Below are positions 9,791 to 17,520 of a stretch of DNA of 24,704 nucleotides, one piece after another. Each line of letters begins with the position of its first letter. The stretch's first letter is position 1. Origin of the DNA: an uncultured Clostridia bacterium (lineage in GTDB: Bacteria; Bacillota; Clostridia; TANB77; CAG-508); contig CAKOZB010000003.1 of assembly GCA_934131055.1 (NCBI GenBank), positions 1 to 24,704 of the forward strand, given 5' to 3'. The notes beneath the pieces are model-generated. The model saw only the letters and a list, made by a program, of their open reading frames with translations, did no database searches and was not told the origin of the DNA. The position numbers and the translations under genes are program-made.

Positions 9791-11668
9791 ATGAAATACG
9801 ATGCAGGAGAATATGATATAGCAGTAGTTGGAGCAGGACATGCTGGATGTGAAGCAGCACTCGCTGCTGCAAGAATGGGGATGAAAACATTATTGTTTTC
9901 TATAAGTTTGGAGGCTGTGGCAAATATGCCATGTAATCCACATATAGGAGGAAGCTCAAAAGGACATTTAGTAAGAGAAATTGACTGCCTTGGTGGTGAA
10001 ATGGGAAAAAATATTGATAAGACATTTGTACAAATGAGAATGTTGAATACATCTAAAGGACCAGCTGTATATTCGTTAAGAGCACAAGCTGATAGAAAAA
10101 AATATCAAATGGAAATGAAGCATACTTTAGAAAGACAACCAAATTTATATCTAAAACAAGCTGAAATAGTAGATATAGGTGTTGAAAATAATAAAATAAC
10201 AAGTATAGAGACTAATGTTGGAGCAGTATATAAGGTAAAAGAAATAATTTTATGTACTGGCACATATTTAAGAGGAAAGATTTTTATAGGAGAGAACTCA
10301 TTTGAAGGTGGTCCTGATGGCGTTTTCCCTGCAAATAAACTATCTAAAGTTCTTGAAAAACTAAATATTAAACTTTTAAGGTTTAAAACAGGTACTCCAG
10401 CAAGAGTAAATAAGAATTCTATTGATTTTTCTAAAATGGAGATACAAAATGGAGACAAGAATATAGAATTATTCTCTCTAGAAGATAAAATAGACCCTGA
10501 AATAGAACAATTACCATGTTATTTGACTTATACAAATGCTAAAACACATCAAATTATTAGAGATAATCTAAGCCGTTCACCTCTTTATGGTGGTGAAATT
10601 AAAGGAACAGGGCCAAGATATTGCCCTTCTATCGAAGATAAAGTAGTAAGATTTGCCGATAAGGAAAGACATCAAGTGTTTATAGAGCCTCTTGGAAGAG
10701 ATACAGATGAAATGTATGTGCAAGGAATGAGTTCTTCTTTGCCAGAAGATGTACAAATAGCTATGTATAGGACTTTGCCAGGACTAGAACATGTTGAATT
10801 TACAAGACCAGCATATGCAATTGAATATGATTGTATAGATCCTTCTACATTAAAATTATCTCTAGAATACAAAGATATAGATGGATTATTCTTAGCTGGA
10901 CAAGTAAATGGTACTTCGGGCTATGAAGAAGCTGCTGCTCAAGGAATTATTGCAGGAATTAATGCTGCAAGAAAATTACAAGGAAAAGAACCGGTAATAT
11001 TAGATAGATCTCAGGCTTATATAGGGGTTTTAATTGATGATATAGTAACAAAAGGCACAAACGAGCCTTACAGAATGATGACTTCTAGAGCTGAATACAG
11101 GCTTTTATTAAGACAAGACAATGCGGATTTGAGATTAATGGATATAGGACACGAGAACGGATTAATATCAGATGCAAGATATGAAAGATTTTTAAATAAA
11201 AAAGAACATATTTTTAATGAAATTGAGAGATTAAAGACTACAACTGTTAAACCAACTGAAAAAGTAAATGAAATTTTATCTAAATATGGTTCTTCAAACA
11301 TAAAAATAGGGGTAAAATTAGCCGATTTACTAAAAAGGACAGAAATAAAGTATGAATATCTTGAAGAAATAGACAAAAATATGCCAGATTTAACAGAAGA
11401 AGAGAAAAAAGAGGTAGAAATTCAAGTAAAATATGAAGGATATATTAAGTTAGAAGAAGCACAGGTTGAAAAATTTAAAAAATTAGAGAATAAAAAACTT
11501 CCTAAAGAGATAGATTATTCAGAATTAAGTGGGTTAAGGATAGAAGCAAGACAAAAATTGAATAAAATAAAACCTGAATCAGTGGGGCAAGCCTCTAGAA
11601 TATCAGGCGTTTCACCAGCTGATATATCTGTATTACTAATATATTTAGAACAATTAAAAAGGAGATAA
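9791..11668 (+). CDS. mnmG: tRNA uridine 5-carboxymethylaminomethyl modification enzyme MnmG (GidA)
   Basis: MnmG is the FAD- and NADH-dependent partner of MnmE in wobble-uridine modification. I place the start at the ATG at 9791, nine bases after AAGGAG; this gives 625 residues, the usual family size. An in-frame ATG 30 bp upstream lacks a ribosome site. The FAD-binding GAGHAG motif is at residues 14-19, followed by [10 protein letters not shown]. Other conserved stretches are [42 protein letters not shown] and the C-terminal [27 protein letters not shown] helix region. It is 3 bp from rsmG, so translation is probably coupled. Confidence 0.97.
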   Translation: MKYDAGEYDIAVVGAGHAGCEAALAAARMGMKTLLFSISLEAVANMPCNPHIGGSSKGHLVREIDCLGGEMGKNIDKTFVQMRMLNTSKGPAVYSLRAQADRKKYQMEMKHTLERQPNLYLKQAEIVDIGVENNKITSIETNVGAVYKVKEIILCTGTYLRGKIFIGENSFEGGPDGVFPANKLSKVLEKLNIKLLRFKTGTPARVNKNSIDFSKMEIQNGDKNIELFSLEDKIDPEIEQLPCYLTYTNAKTHQIIRDNLSRSPLYGGEIKGTGPRYCPSIEDKVVRFADKERHQVFIEPLGRDTDEMYVQGMSSSLPEDVQIAMYRTLPGLEHVEFTRPAYAIEYDCIDPSTLKLSLEYKDIDGLFLAGQVNGTSGYEEAAAQGIIAGINAARKLQGKEPVILDRSQAYIGVLIDDIVTKGTNEPYRMMTSRAEYRLLLRQDNADLRLMDIGHENGLISDARYERFLNKKEHIFNEIERLKTTTVKPTEKVNEILSKYGSSNIKIGVKLADLLKRTEIKYEYLEEIDKNMPDLTEEEKKEVEIQVKYEGYIKLEEAQVEKFKKLENKKLPKEIDYSELSGLRIEARQKLNKIKPESVGQASRISGVSPADISVLLIYLEQLKRR

Positions 11669-11671
11669 ATA

Positions 11672-12388
11672 ATGGAATTTAATGAGTTTGAAGAACTTTT
11701 TAAAGAAAAAGAAAATGAAATTAATATTAATATTTCAGTTGAAAATGTAGAAAAATTCTATAAATATATGAAAAGTTTAATTGAATGGAATGAAAAAATT
11801 AATTTGACGGCTATAACAGATGAAGAAGAAATTATTGAAAAACATTTTATAGACTCACTTACAATATTGAAATATATAAAAGATGGTTATACTATGATTG
11901 ATGTTGGAACAGGAGCTGGTTTTCCAGGATTACCAATAGCTATAAGTAGTAGGGCAGAAGTAACATTGCTAGATTCGCTAAATAAGAGAGTAAATTTCTT
12001 AAATTCAATTTCAACTGAATTGGGACTAAACAATGTAAATTCAATTCATGGTAGAGCAGAAGAAATGGGAGCAAATCAAAAATACAGAGAAAAGTACGAT
12101 GTTGCTGTATCAAGAGCTGTAGCACCAATGAATGTGCTTGTGGAATATTTATTGCCATTTGTTAAAATTGGTGGAATTTGTATTTGCATGAAAGGACCGA
12201 AAGCTGATGAAGAATTAAAAGAAGCTAAAAGAGCTATAAAACTTCTTGGAGGAGAGATTATAAAACAGGAAAAATTAAAATTAGATAATGAAAAAATGGA
12301 AAGGAACTTAATTATTATAAAGAAAGTTTCGATAACAGCAAAAAAGTATCCAAGAAAGCCTGGAATGCCTGCAAAGCAGCCTCTTTAA
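11672..12388 (+). CDS. rsmG: 16S rRNA (guanine527-N7)-methyltransferase RsmG (GidB)
   Basis: RsmG methylates G527 of 16S rRNA using S-adenosylmethionine; loss gives low-level streptomycin resistance in other bacteria. The 238-residue product shows the SAM-binding motif MIDVGTGAGFPGLP (75-88), the preceding NLTAITDEEEIIEKHFIDSL signature, and the late VSRAVAPMNVLVEYLLPF segment. It starts 3 bp after mnmG with AAAAGGAG inside the mnmG end, and is followed by a strong terminator. Confidence 0.97.
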   Translation: MEFNEFEELFKEKENEININISVENVEKFYKYMKSLIEWNEKINLTAITDEEEIIEKHFIDSLTILKYIKDGYTMIDVGTGAGFPGLPIAISSRAEVTLLDSLNKRVNFLNSISTELGLNNVNSIHGRAEEMGANQKYREKYDVAVSRAVAPMNVLVEYLLPFVKIGGICICMKGPKADEELKEAKRAIKLLGGEIIKQEKLKLDNEKMERNLIIIKKVSITAKKYPRKPGMPAKQPL

Positions 12389-12435
12389 AACTTAAAACGA
12401 TAAGATAGAAAACTTAAAAAAATTAGATTTTTTTA

Positions 12436-12464
12436 TTGACATATTAGTAATATTAATATATTAT
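12436..12464 (+). promoter_or_regulatory. Putative parA-parB promoter inside an inverted repeat
   Basis: TTGACA at 12436-12441, a 17-nt spacer, and TATTAT at 12459-12464 form a near-consensus promoter 36 bp upstream of the parA start. The -35 lies in one arm and the -10 in the other arm of the inverted repeat, a position where a dimeric regulator such as ParA could also bind. That regulatory reading is inference. Confidence 0.65.
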
Positions 12465-12481
12465 TAGTATGTCATTTTTTT
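12437..12481 (+). terminator. Terminator after rsmG, overlapping the parA promoter
   Basis: The two arms 12437-12453 and 12458-12474 can pair over 17 positions with only two G-U pairs and a tiny loop, followed by seven T. This is a strong intrinsic terminator shape for the mnmE-mnmG-rsmG transcript. The same bases contain the promoter elements listed next, so DNA and RNA signals are superimposed. Confidence 0.8.
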
Positions 12482-12500
12482 ACACATAGGAGGGATAAAA

Positions 12501-13301
12501 TTGGGAAAAATAATATCAATAGCTAACCAAAAAGGTGGCGTTGGAAAAACAACCACAGCAATTAATATGAGTACAATTTTAGCTAAAAGAGGAAAGAAGG
12601 TTTTATTTATTGATGCTGACCCACAAGGCAATGGTACCAGTGGTTTGGGAGTAAATAAAGAACAAAAGTTCTCTATATATGATGTACTAATAGAAGATAT
12701 AGAAGTAGAAAATACATTACAAAAGACACAAGTAAAAAATTTGGATTTATGTCCATCAAATATGAATTTAGCAGGAGCAGAAGTTCAGCTTGTATCAATG
12801 GAAGATAGAGAGTATAGATTAAAGACAAAATTAAATAATATAAGAGATAAATACGATTTTATAATAATAGATTGTCCACCATCTTTAGGACTTATTACTT
12901 TAAACGCATTTACAGCATCAAATAGTGTATTAATACCTGTACAATGTGAATATTATGCGCTTGAGGGATTAGGACAACTGTTGAATACAGTAGAATTAGT
13001 AAGAAAACATATGAACAAAGATTTTAAAGTAGAAGGTGCCTTATTAACAATGTATGATGCGAGAACAAACCTATCAAACCAGGTTGTTAAGGAAGTAAAA
13101 AGATATTTTGAAGACAAGGTATATAAAAATGTAATTCCAAGAAATGTAAAACTTAGCGAGGCTCCAAGCTATGGAATGCCAATAACTTTGTATGATCCAA
13201 GGTCTAAAGGAGCAAAGAGTTACGAGAAATTTACAAGAGAATTTCTGAAGATTAATGAAGAAGAACAAAAAGCTGCAAAGCATATGAAGAAAGGAGAATA
13301 A
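12501..13301 (+). CDS. parA: Chromosome partitioning ATPase ParA (Soj)
   Basis: Soj/ParA is a DNA-binding, ATP-dependent dimer that with ParB positions origins and, in Bacillus, also controls DnaA. The 266-residue product starts at a TTG (12501) placed after AGGAGGG. It has the deviant Walker A KGGVGKTT (11-18), the DADPQGNGT switch and the DCPPSLGLITLNA motif. It lacks the N-terminal helix-turn-helix domain of plasmid-type Ia ParAs, so it is a chromosomal-type protein. It is 3 bp from parB. Confidence 0.96.
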   Translation: MGKIISIANQKGGVGKTTTAINMSTILAKRGKKVLFIDADPQGNGTSGLGVNKEQKFSIYDVLIEDIEVENTLQKTQVKNLDLCPSNMNLAGAEVQLVSMEDREYRLKTKLNNIRDKYDFIIIDCPPSLGLITLNAFTASNSVLIPVQCEYYALEGLGQLLNTVELVRKHMNKDFKVEGALLTMYDARTNLSNQVVKEVKRYFEDKVYKNVIPRNVKLSEAPSYGMPITLYDPRSKGAKSYEKFTREFLKINEEEQKAAKHMKKGE

Positions 13302-13304
13302 AAT

Positions 13305-14165
13305 ATGGCAAAAAAAACTGGTCTAGGAAGAGGATTAGATGCGTTATTTAGTGATACTATTAAAGAACCTGAAATTGAAGAAGTGACAGGGGAGATAGTA
13401 CAAAATATTAAAATTACTAAAATTGAACCAGATAAAGAACAACCTAGAAAAAGATTTGATGAGGAAAAGCTAGATGAACTAGCTAATTCAATAAAGCAAT
13501 ATGGTGTTATACAACCAATTATTGTTACTTTAAAAGATGATTATTATCAAATAATTGCAGGAGAAAGAAGATGGAGAGCAGCAAAAAAGGCGGGACTTAC
13601 TGAAATCCCTTGCTTAGTTAGAACGAAAACAGAACAAGAAAATAGAGAAATTGCACTTATTGAAAATATTCAAAGAGAAAACCTAAATCCAATAGAAAAA
13701 GCTAAAGGATTAAGAAGATTATTAGATGATTATGGTCTAACTCAACAAGAACTTGCTGATAAGCTAGGAATGAGTAGAAGTGGATTGACTAATAATGTAA
13801 GAATTTTGAACTTAGACCCAAGAGTAATTGACTTAGTTGTTGAACATAATTTTAGTGAAAGACAATGTAGAGAGTTATTAAAGGTACAAGATCCAGAAAA
13901 ACAATATAAATTAGCTTTAGGAGTTATTGAATATGGCGATAAATATGATGAATTAGAGAGAAAAATAAATAATGATAAGAACTTACCAAAAAAGGATAAA
14001 GAAAAATCTCTAAAATATCAAGCTGTATACAGAGACATAGAAAATTCATTCCAAGGCTTCTTTGGTACGAAAGTTAAATTAGAGGCTGGAAAAAGAAAAG
14101 GAAAGATAGTTATTGAGTATAACTCAAATGATGACTTAGAAAGGATCCTGGGCTTAATTAAATAG
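13305..14165 (+). CDS. parB: Chromosome partitioning protein ParB (Spo0J)
   Basis: ParB/Spo0J is a CTP-dependent DNA clamp that loads at parS sites, spreads, and recruits ParA and SMC. The 286-residue product begins GLGRGLDALF, has the CTP-binding GERRWRA motif (86-92), the LIENIQRENLNPIEKAKG segment (118-135), a helix-turn-helix (about 145-167, LTQQELADKLGMSRSGLTNN), and a C-terminal dimerisation region. Spacing from parA is 3 bp with a GGAG site inside parA. I could not find a full-consensus parS palindrome in the window by eye. Confidence 0.97.
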   Translation: MAKKTGLGRGLDALFSDTIKEPEIEEVTGEIVQNIKITKIEPDKEQPRKRFDEEKLDELANSIKQYGVIQPIIVTLKDDYYQIIAGERRWRAAKKAGLTEIPCLVRTKTEQENREIALIENIQRENLNPIEKAKGLRRLLDDYGLTQQELADKLGMSRSGLTNNVRILNLDPRVIDLVVEHNFSERQCRELLKVQDPEKQYKLALGVIEYGDKYDELERKINNDKNLPKKDKEKSLKYQAVYRDIENSFQGFFGTKVKLEAGKRKGKIVIEYNSNDDLERILGLIK

Positions 14166-14179
14166 GAAGTGATTAATAA

Positions 14180-14662
14180 ATGAATATGAATTTTGAATTT
14201 AATTTATTTAATGTTATTATTTTAATAATAAATATAGCATTGATTGCTATTTATGTATTAAACTCAATTAAACTTACAAAATTAAGAAAAAATTATTCTG
14301 ATTTTATGACAAAACTCGGTAAAGGGAACAATATAAATGAAATGTTGCAGGAATATGTTAAGAGTGTTGATGAGATAAAAAAAGAAAACAATGAAATTGA
14401 AAGGTATTGCCAAAAATTAGATGAAGATTCAAAGAATTATCTAAAAAAGATTGGATTAGTAAGGTATAATGCATATAAAGATACTGGTAGCAATTTAAGT
14501 TTTGCTTTGGCAATTTTAAATGAGCATAATACCGGAATTGTATTAAACGGAATATATGGAAGAGATACATCAAATATATATGCAAAACCTATAGTAGAAG
14601 GAAATTGTGAATATGCATTATCAAAAGAAGAAGAAGAAGCTTTAGATAAGGCAATTAAATAA
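14180..14662 (+). CDS. DUF4446 family membrane-anchored protein
   Basis: This is a 160-residue protein of unknown function that commonly follows parB in Clostridia. A single N-terminal membrane segment (about residues 9-28, IILIINIALIAIYVL) is followed by a coiled-coil-prone charged region (about 45-88) and the conserved C-terminal block with VRYNAYKDTGSNLSFALAIL and IYGRDTSNIYAKPI. The domain boundaries and the parB neighbourhood support the family assignment. Fourteen bases separate it from parB, so it is probably co-transcribed; a terminator follows at once. Function is unknown; co-location suggests a link to segregation or the cell envelope, which is only inference. Confidence 0.9.
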   Translation: MNMNFEFNLFNVIILIINIALIAIYVLNSIKLTKLRKNYSDFMTKLGKGNNINEMLQEYVKSVDEIKKENNEIERYCQKLDEDSKNYLKKIGLVRYNAYKDTGSNLSFALAILNEHNTGIVLNGIYGRDTSNIYAKPIVEGNCEYALSKEEEEALDKAIK

Positions 14663-14668
14663 GAAAAA

Positions 14669-14720
14669 TCCACTAATTATGAAATAAATTAACGAAATTC
14701 ATGATTAGTGGAATAATTTT
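14669..14720 (+). terminator. Terminator after the parA-parB-DUF4446 operon
   Basis: Arms 14669-14680 and 14701-14712 pair over 12 positions (core CCACTAAT / ATTAGTGG), followed by ATAATTTTT. Loop of 20 nt. The 3' part of this structure is the first copy of the diverged repeat described at 14674 and 15862. Confidence 0.8.
14674..14720 (+). repeat. Diverged direct repeat, copy 1
   Basis: About 47 bp here resemble 15862-15910: both run TAATTA, then ATAAATTAAyGAAATTyATG, rTTAG and GAATAATTTTT with scattered differences. The two copies flank the unknown gene at 14854-15705. Copy 1 overlaps the DUF4446 terminator. Confidence 0.55.
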
Positions 14721-14755
14721 TCAATTAACAGTTTTGAAAAATGACATGATTTTAC

Positions 14756-14784
14756 TTGCAATATACTAATAAATAGAGTATAAT
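14756..14784 (+). promoter_or_regulatory. Promoter of the unknown gene at 14854
   Basis: TTGCAA at 14756-14761, a 17-nt spacer, TATAAT at 14779-14784, about 70 bp upstream of the ATG. Sigma-A type by consensus. Confidence 0.7.
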
Positions 14785-14853
14785 ATAATTATGTTATTTA
14801 GGTAGATATGTAGAATTTACAATATTATTCTACACAAAACAAAGGAGAATTTT

Positions 14854-15705
14854 ATGTATTATTTTAAACTAACCCAAAAAACATGCATTCTTGATGATGG
14901 AATTTTAATTGCCTGGTTTAGAAATAATTTTGATTTAATAGGAGAAAGACAAATTAGATATATGTTGTCTAATAATCGGAAGAAATTAATTTTAATTGGA
15001 AATATAATGGTAGATGTCCAGTGTTTTGGCGGTAATCTAGGAGATTTTTTATATGAAGTAAAAGAGTATAGATCAATAGCTAGAGAGGAAATGCCATATC
15101 TTTGCAGGCGTGATGAAACTATTTTCCGATTTCCTTTGGCAGTATCTGACAAAGACATGGATCATTATTCTTGTGGAAGACCATCTGGATATGATATGAA
15201 AGTACTAGAGCTATCATATGGAATACCTGCTTATGGAGGTAGACAAGTTTTTACAGATATAAATTCTATAAAATGTCTGGGAAAAGAGGCTTATAAATTA
15301 GCTAGTTTGCTAGATGAAAATGAAACTCAGCGAGTAATATTAACACAAAGTAATGAAATGCTAGAAATAACACTATGTCAAAAAAGTGGTGCTTGGAATA
15401 GCGAAAATATCTACTGTGTTGCAACAACCGAGTTTCATAAAGTAGCAGAAATGCGAGGAAAAGGTAAAATTTTTATAAGTGAAGAAAAAGCTTGTATATT
15501 GATTAGAAGAAATTTTGGAATTCGAGAAGAAGAAACACTAAAAAAATTAAAAAGTTTTCAAGGCAAAATAACACCTCAAGTTTATGCATGTCAAGATGAA
15601 GAAAGAAAAAAAGTAGTAACAATAGAGCTAGAAGAAAGCAAGTTTATGCGCTGCACAGAGGGTGAAGAATACGGAAATACATATTATGAATTGAGAGTTT
15701 ATTAA
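14854..15705 (+). CDS. Protein of unknown function (283 aa)
   Basis: I do not recognise this protein. It is a 283-residue soluble-looking product with no signal peptide and no membrane segment. It is fairly rich in cysteine, spread singly and not as paired CxxC motifs, so a zinc or iron-sulfur site is not evident. The first 80 residues look mixed alpha/beta; the rest alternates short beta-like and helical stretches. The ATG at 14854 follows AAAGGAG, has a good promoter upstream, and the gene is monocistronic between the parB operon and a tRNA-Ser. Base use resembles the neighbours, so I see no sign of recent transfer. Two diverged copies of a short repeat flank it. The real-gene call is firm, the function open. 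Confidence 0.85.
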   Translation: MYYFKLTQKTCILDDGILIAWFRNNFDLIGERQIRYMLSNNRKKLILIGNIMVDVQCFGGNLGDFLYEVKEYRSIAREEMPYLCRRDETIFRFPLAVSDKDMDHYSCGRPSGYDMKVLELSYGIPAYGGRQVFTDINSIKCLGKEAYKLASLLDENETQRVILTQSNEMLEITLCQKSGAWNSENIYCVATTEFHKVAEMRGKGKIFISEEKACILIRRNFGIREEETLKKLKSFQGKITPQVYACQDEERKKVVTIELEESKFMRCTEGEEYGNTYYELRVY

Positions 15706-15714
15706 AAGAAAAGT

Positions 15715-15759
15715 AAAATAGCGAGTAGATGGAATAAAAAACCTGGAGCTTGCTATTTT
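15715..15759 (+). terminator. Hairpin after the unknown gene
   Basis: Arms AAAATAGCGAG (15715-15725) and CTTGCTATTTT (15749-15759) pair over 11 positions with one G-U. There is no clean T run after it on this strand, so it may be a weak terminator or an RNA-end stabiliser. Between this and the tRNA promoter (15760-15939) I see only A/T-rich DNA and copy 2 of the diverged repeat. Confidence 0.55.
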
Positions 15760-15861
15760 GCTATTTAAAAAAATTTCATAACTTTAATTTCTTTTAGAAG
15801 AAAGTGTTGAAATTTTTAGCTAAAACCTGAGTTTGACATTAAAAATAGTAAAACGTATCTG

Positions 15862-15910
15862 TAATTACGGAGATAAATTAATGAAATTTATGGTTAGAAG
15901 AATAATTTTT
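15862..15910 (+). repeat. Diverged direct repeat, copy 2
   Basis: Second copy of the element at 14674-14720, just upstream of the tRNA-Ser promoter. The outer arm that makes a terminator in copy 1 is degenerate here, so this copy no longer forms the stable hairpin. Confidence 0.55.
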
Positions 15911-15939
15911 TAATAATTGCAAAAATTATAAATATATTG

Positions 15940-15969
15940 TTGACAAATAAGATAATTTTATGGTATGAT
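15940..15969 (+). promoter_or_regulatory. Promoter of the tRNA-Ser locus
   Basis: TTGACA at 15940-15945, an 18-nt spacer and TATGAT at 15964-15969. It drives tRNA-Ser(UGA) and, before the element inserted, presumably also the downstream tRNA-Ser(GCU). It is the only clear promoter ahead of the element-borne tRNA at 16197. Confidence 0.8.
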
Positions 15970-15991
15970 ATAACTTGTCACGAGATGATAT

Positions 15992-16083
<92 letters not shown>

Positions 16084-16107
16084 TTTTTTTATATTAAATA
16101 TGTAAAT

Positions 16108-16157
16108 GGAGCAGTACCCAAGAGGCTGAAGGGGGCAGTTTGCTAAACTGTTAGGGT
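16108..16157 (+). pseudogene. 5' half of a host tRNA-Ser(GCU) gene split by the element
   Basis: GGAGCAG begins a normal tRNA-Ser acceptor arm, followed by the D arm and the anticodon stem-loop with GCT at 16142-16144. Resemblance to a tRNA ends after TTAGGGT at 16157. The missing 3' part lies at 22599-22659: its CTGTTCC pairs with GGAGCAG, and its ACTGC completes the anticodon stem GCAGT. Joining 16108-16150 to 22611-22659 restores a canonical 92-nt tRNA-Ser(GCU). Sequence after about 16150 belongs to the element. No functional tRNA can be made from this half. Confidence 0.93.
16139..16150 (+). other. Left attachment core (attL)
   Basis: TTTGCTAAACTG, identical to 22599-22610; with one mismatch the match extends to TTAGGGT (19 bp). 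The core covers the anticodon loop and the 3' strand of the stem. The next base is T here and C at attR. The C is the one needed to pair in the host stem, so the element donated the T, and strand exchange took place within the 12-bp core. Confidence 0.9.
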
Positions 16158-16196
16158 AATACTTTAAACTAGTGAATTATTAATAATTAAATATAT

Positions 16197-16287
16197 GGAG
16201 GCGTACCCAAGTGGTTGAAGGGGAGTGTTTGCTAAACACTTAGGGCTCGTAAGGGCCGCGGAGGTTCAAATCCTCTCGCTTCCGCCA
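16197..16287 (+). tRNA. Complete tRNA-Ser (anticodon GCU) carried inside the element
   Basis: This is a 91-nt class II tRNA with encoded CCA. Acceptor arms GGAGGCG (16197-16203) and CGCTTCC (16277-16283) pair with one G-U, and anticodon GCT is at 16231-16233 in stem AGTGT / ACACT. It reads AGC and AGU. It lies 40 bp to the right of attL, so it is inside the element, and it differs from the split host gene at the acceptor and anticodon stems, so it is not a copy of it. Neither displaced fragment can pair with it, which rules out the common scheme in which an element rebuilds the host gene. The likely role is to replace the gene the element destroys. Confidence 0.95.
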
Positions 16288-16289
16288 AT

Positions 16290-16327
16290 AATAATATAAA
16301 GTATTTTGCTTTATATTATTTTTTTTG
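16290..16327 (+). terminator. Terminator of the element-borne tRNA
   Basis: A 12-bp perfect stem, AATAATATAAAG (16290-16301) with CTTTATATTATT (16309-16320), a 7-nt loop, then seven T. It starts two bases after the tRNA, so the tRNA and terminator form a unit within the left end of the element. From here to 16473 there is only A/T-rich DNA and no gene that I can see. Confidence 0.88.
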
Positions 16328-16473
16328 CTTTTTTTTTATAATAAAAGGAAATATTGAAAAGTACATATAAATGCAATTAGTGACAAACAGCATCATTTAA
16401 TTAGTGGAAAATTGGTGGATTTTATTTTTTATACTGTAAAATAATAATAGAATAAAAAATGAAGGAGGCAAAA

Positions 16474-16695
16474 ATGCAGTTTCAAGAATTAAGACAAAGA
16501 ATAATAGAAGATGAGTTTGTTTTTAGTATGTATAGGATACAAAATGTAATAAGCAAAATAATAAAAAATATAAAAACAAAAGAAACAATGAATTATGATG
16601 ATTATGTGTTTGTTAAAACAGTAATATTAAAAGTTGATGATGCTTTGTGTAAGGCATATCAAGTTTTAAAATTAGATGAAGGAAAAAATATATAA
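16474..16695 (+). CDS. Small hypothetical protein (73 aa)
   Basis: Not recognised. I choose the ATG at 16474, which follows AAGGAGG, over an in-frame ATG 15 bp upstream that overlaps the ribosome site itself. The product is about 73 residues, mostly predicted helical (QELRQRIIEDEFVFSMYRIQNVISKIIKNI), with no signal peptide or membrane segment. It is the first protein gene inside the left end of the element. A role in element control is possible but not shown. Confidence 0.7.
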   Translation: MQFQELRQRIIEDEFVFSMYRIQNVISKIIKNIKTKETMNYDDYVFVKTVILKVDDALCKAYQVLKLDEGKNI

Positions 16696-16840
16696 AATTA
16701 TAAACTAAGAAAAAATGTATGTATAATGGCTAGCTACTTTACTATTATAGATAAAATAAACGAGAATGAAATATAAGGTTGTAAAATTTATGAAAAGGTA
16801 ATAATATTATATTTACAATATGTTTGGAGGAATTGTAAAT

Positions 16841-17116
16841 ATGAATAATAAAAAAATTACTAATAAGCAAGATATAACTAAATTATATTTTTTATATAAA
16901 GACGAATTATATGATAAAGTAGAAAAAGAAAGTACATATGCAGATAAAATAATAAAAAAGACAGAAAAGTTATATAATACTTTGACAAAAGAACAATGTA
17001 TGCTTATGGACGAAATAGAAAACTTAAGAACTTTATATAAAGAAGAACAAGACAAAGAAATTTTCACAATTGCATATAGTTTAGGTGTTAAACTAATAAT
17101 AGAAAGTTTTATGTAA
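16841..17116 (+). CDS. Small helical hypothetical protein (91 aa)
   Basis: Not firmly recognised. The ATG at 16841 follows TGGAGG ten bases upstream; an upstream in-frame ATG at 16820 has no ribosome site. The 91-residue product is helical and charged. Its C-terminal half, with EQCMLMDEIENLRTLYKEEQ and SLGVKLIIESF, resembles a family of small Clostridia proteins seen on chromosomes and mobile elements (possibly DUF6809; recalled, not searched). No catalytic motif is visible. Confidence 0.75.
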   Translation: MNNKKITNKQDITKLYFLYKDELYDKVEKESTYADKIIKKTEKLYNTLTKEQCMLMDEIENLRTLYKEEQDKEIFTIAYSLGVKLIIESFM

Positions 17117-17153
17117 AAAAATGCACAACAATAGTATAAAAATTATTGTTGTG
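17114..17153 (-). terminator. Terminator overlapping the 3' end of the XRE gene
   Basis: Arms CACAACAAT (17124-17132) and ATTGTTGTG (17145-17153) pair perfectly. Read on the minus strand the hairpin is followed by seven T, so it ends the repressor transcript. On the plus strand it may also slow transcripts from the gene at 16841. Confidence 0.72.
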
Positions 17154-17367
17154 TATTATTGTTTTCTATAAATAATTGATTTGGTGTACAATTTAGTATT
17201 GCGCATAAGCTAGTAAGTGTTGAATATTTAATGCTTTGAGTTTTATTAGTAACAAGATTATTAAAATTAGTATAACTTATAGGTTTTATATTATTTAATT
17301 GATTAAAGAGCCAATATTTTGATTTATTTTTTTCTTTTAATATATTTAATACATTTAGCTGTAACAT
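17143..17367 (-). CDS. XRE-family (Cro/CI-like) transcriptional regulator
   Basis: A 74-residue single-domain DNA-binding protein. The layout is that of small Cro/CI-type regulators: helix 1 LNILKEKNKSKYWLFNQL, recognition region SYTNFNNLVTNKT, and the C-terminal LTSLCAILNCTPNQLF that closes the five-helix fold. The ATG at 17367 follows AAAGGGGGAT. It is divergent from the membrane-protein operon that starts at 17521, the usual place for the repressor of a mobile element. I infer that it represses itself and that operon. No peptidase or sensor domain is attached, so how it is induced is unknown. Confidence 0.88.
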   Translation of the reverse strand: MLQLNVLNILKEKNKSKYWLFNQLNNIKPISYTNFNNLVTNKTQSIKYSTLTSLCAILNCTPNQLFIENNNTQQ

Positions 17368-17414
17368 AATATATCCCCCTTTATTAGTTTGTACTAAATA
17401 TTTTATACAAAAGT

Positions 17415-17498
17415 GTTATAAAATATAACTTATAAAAACATAACTGATGAAAACAGTAGACAATAATATTTTGTTGTGATAATATTAAAGTGATAATA
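17415..17498. promoter_or_regulatory. Divergent control region with a palindrome and a direct repeat
   Basis: The 153-bp gap between the XRE gene and the immunity operon holds GTTATAAAATATAAC (17415-17429), a perfect dyad about 48 bp upstream of the XRE start. It also holds two copies of GTGATAATA (17476-17484 and 17490-17498), close to the operon start. The latter contain GATAAT, which could serve as -10 elements. These are candidate operators and promoters for the XRE protein; I assign no exact start site. Confidence 0.45.
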
Positions 17499-17520
17499 CA
17501 AGAGAAAGGGGGATACACAA

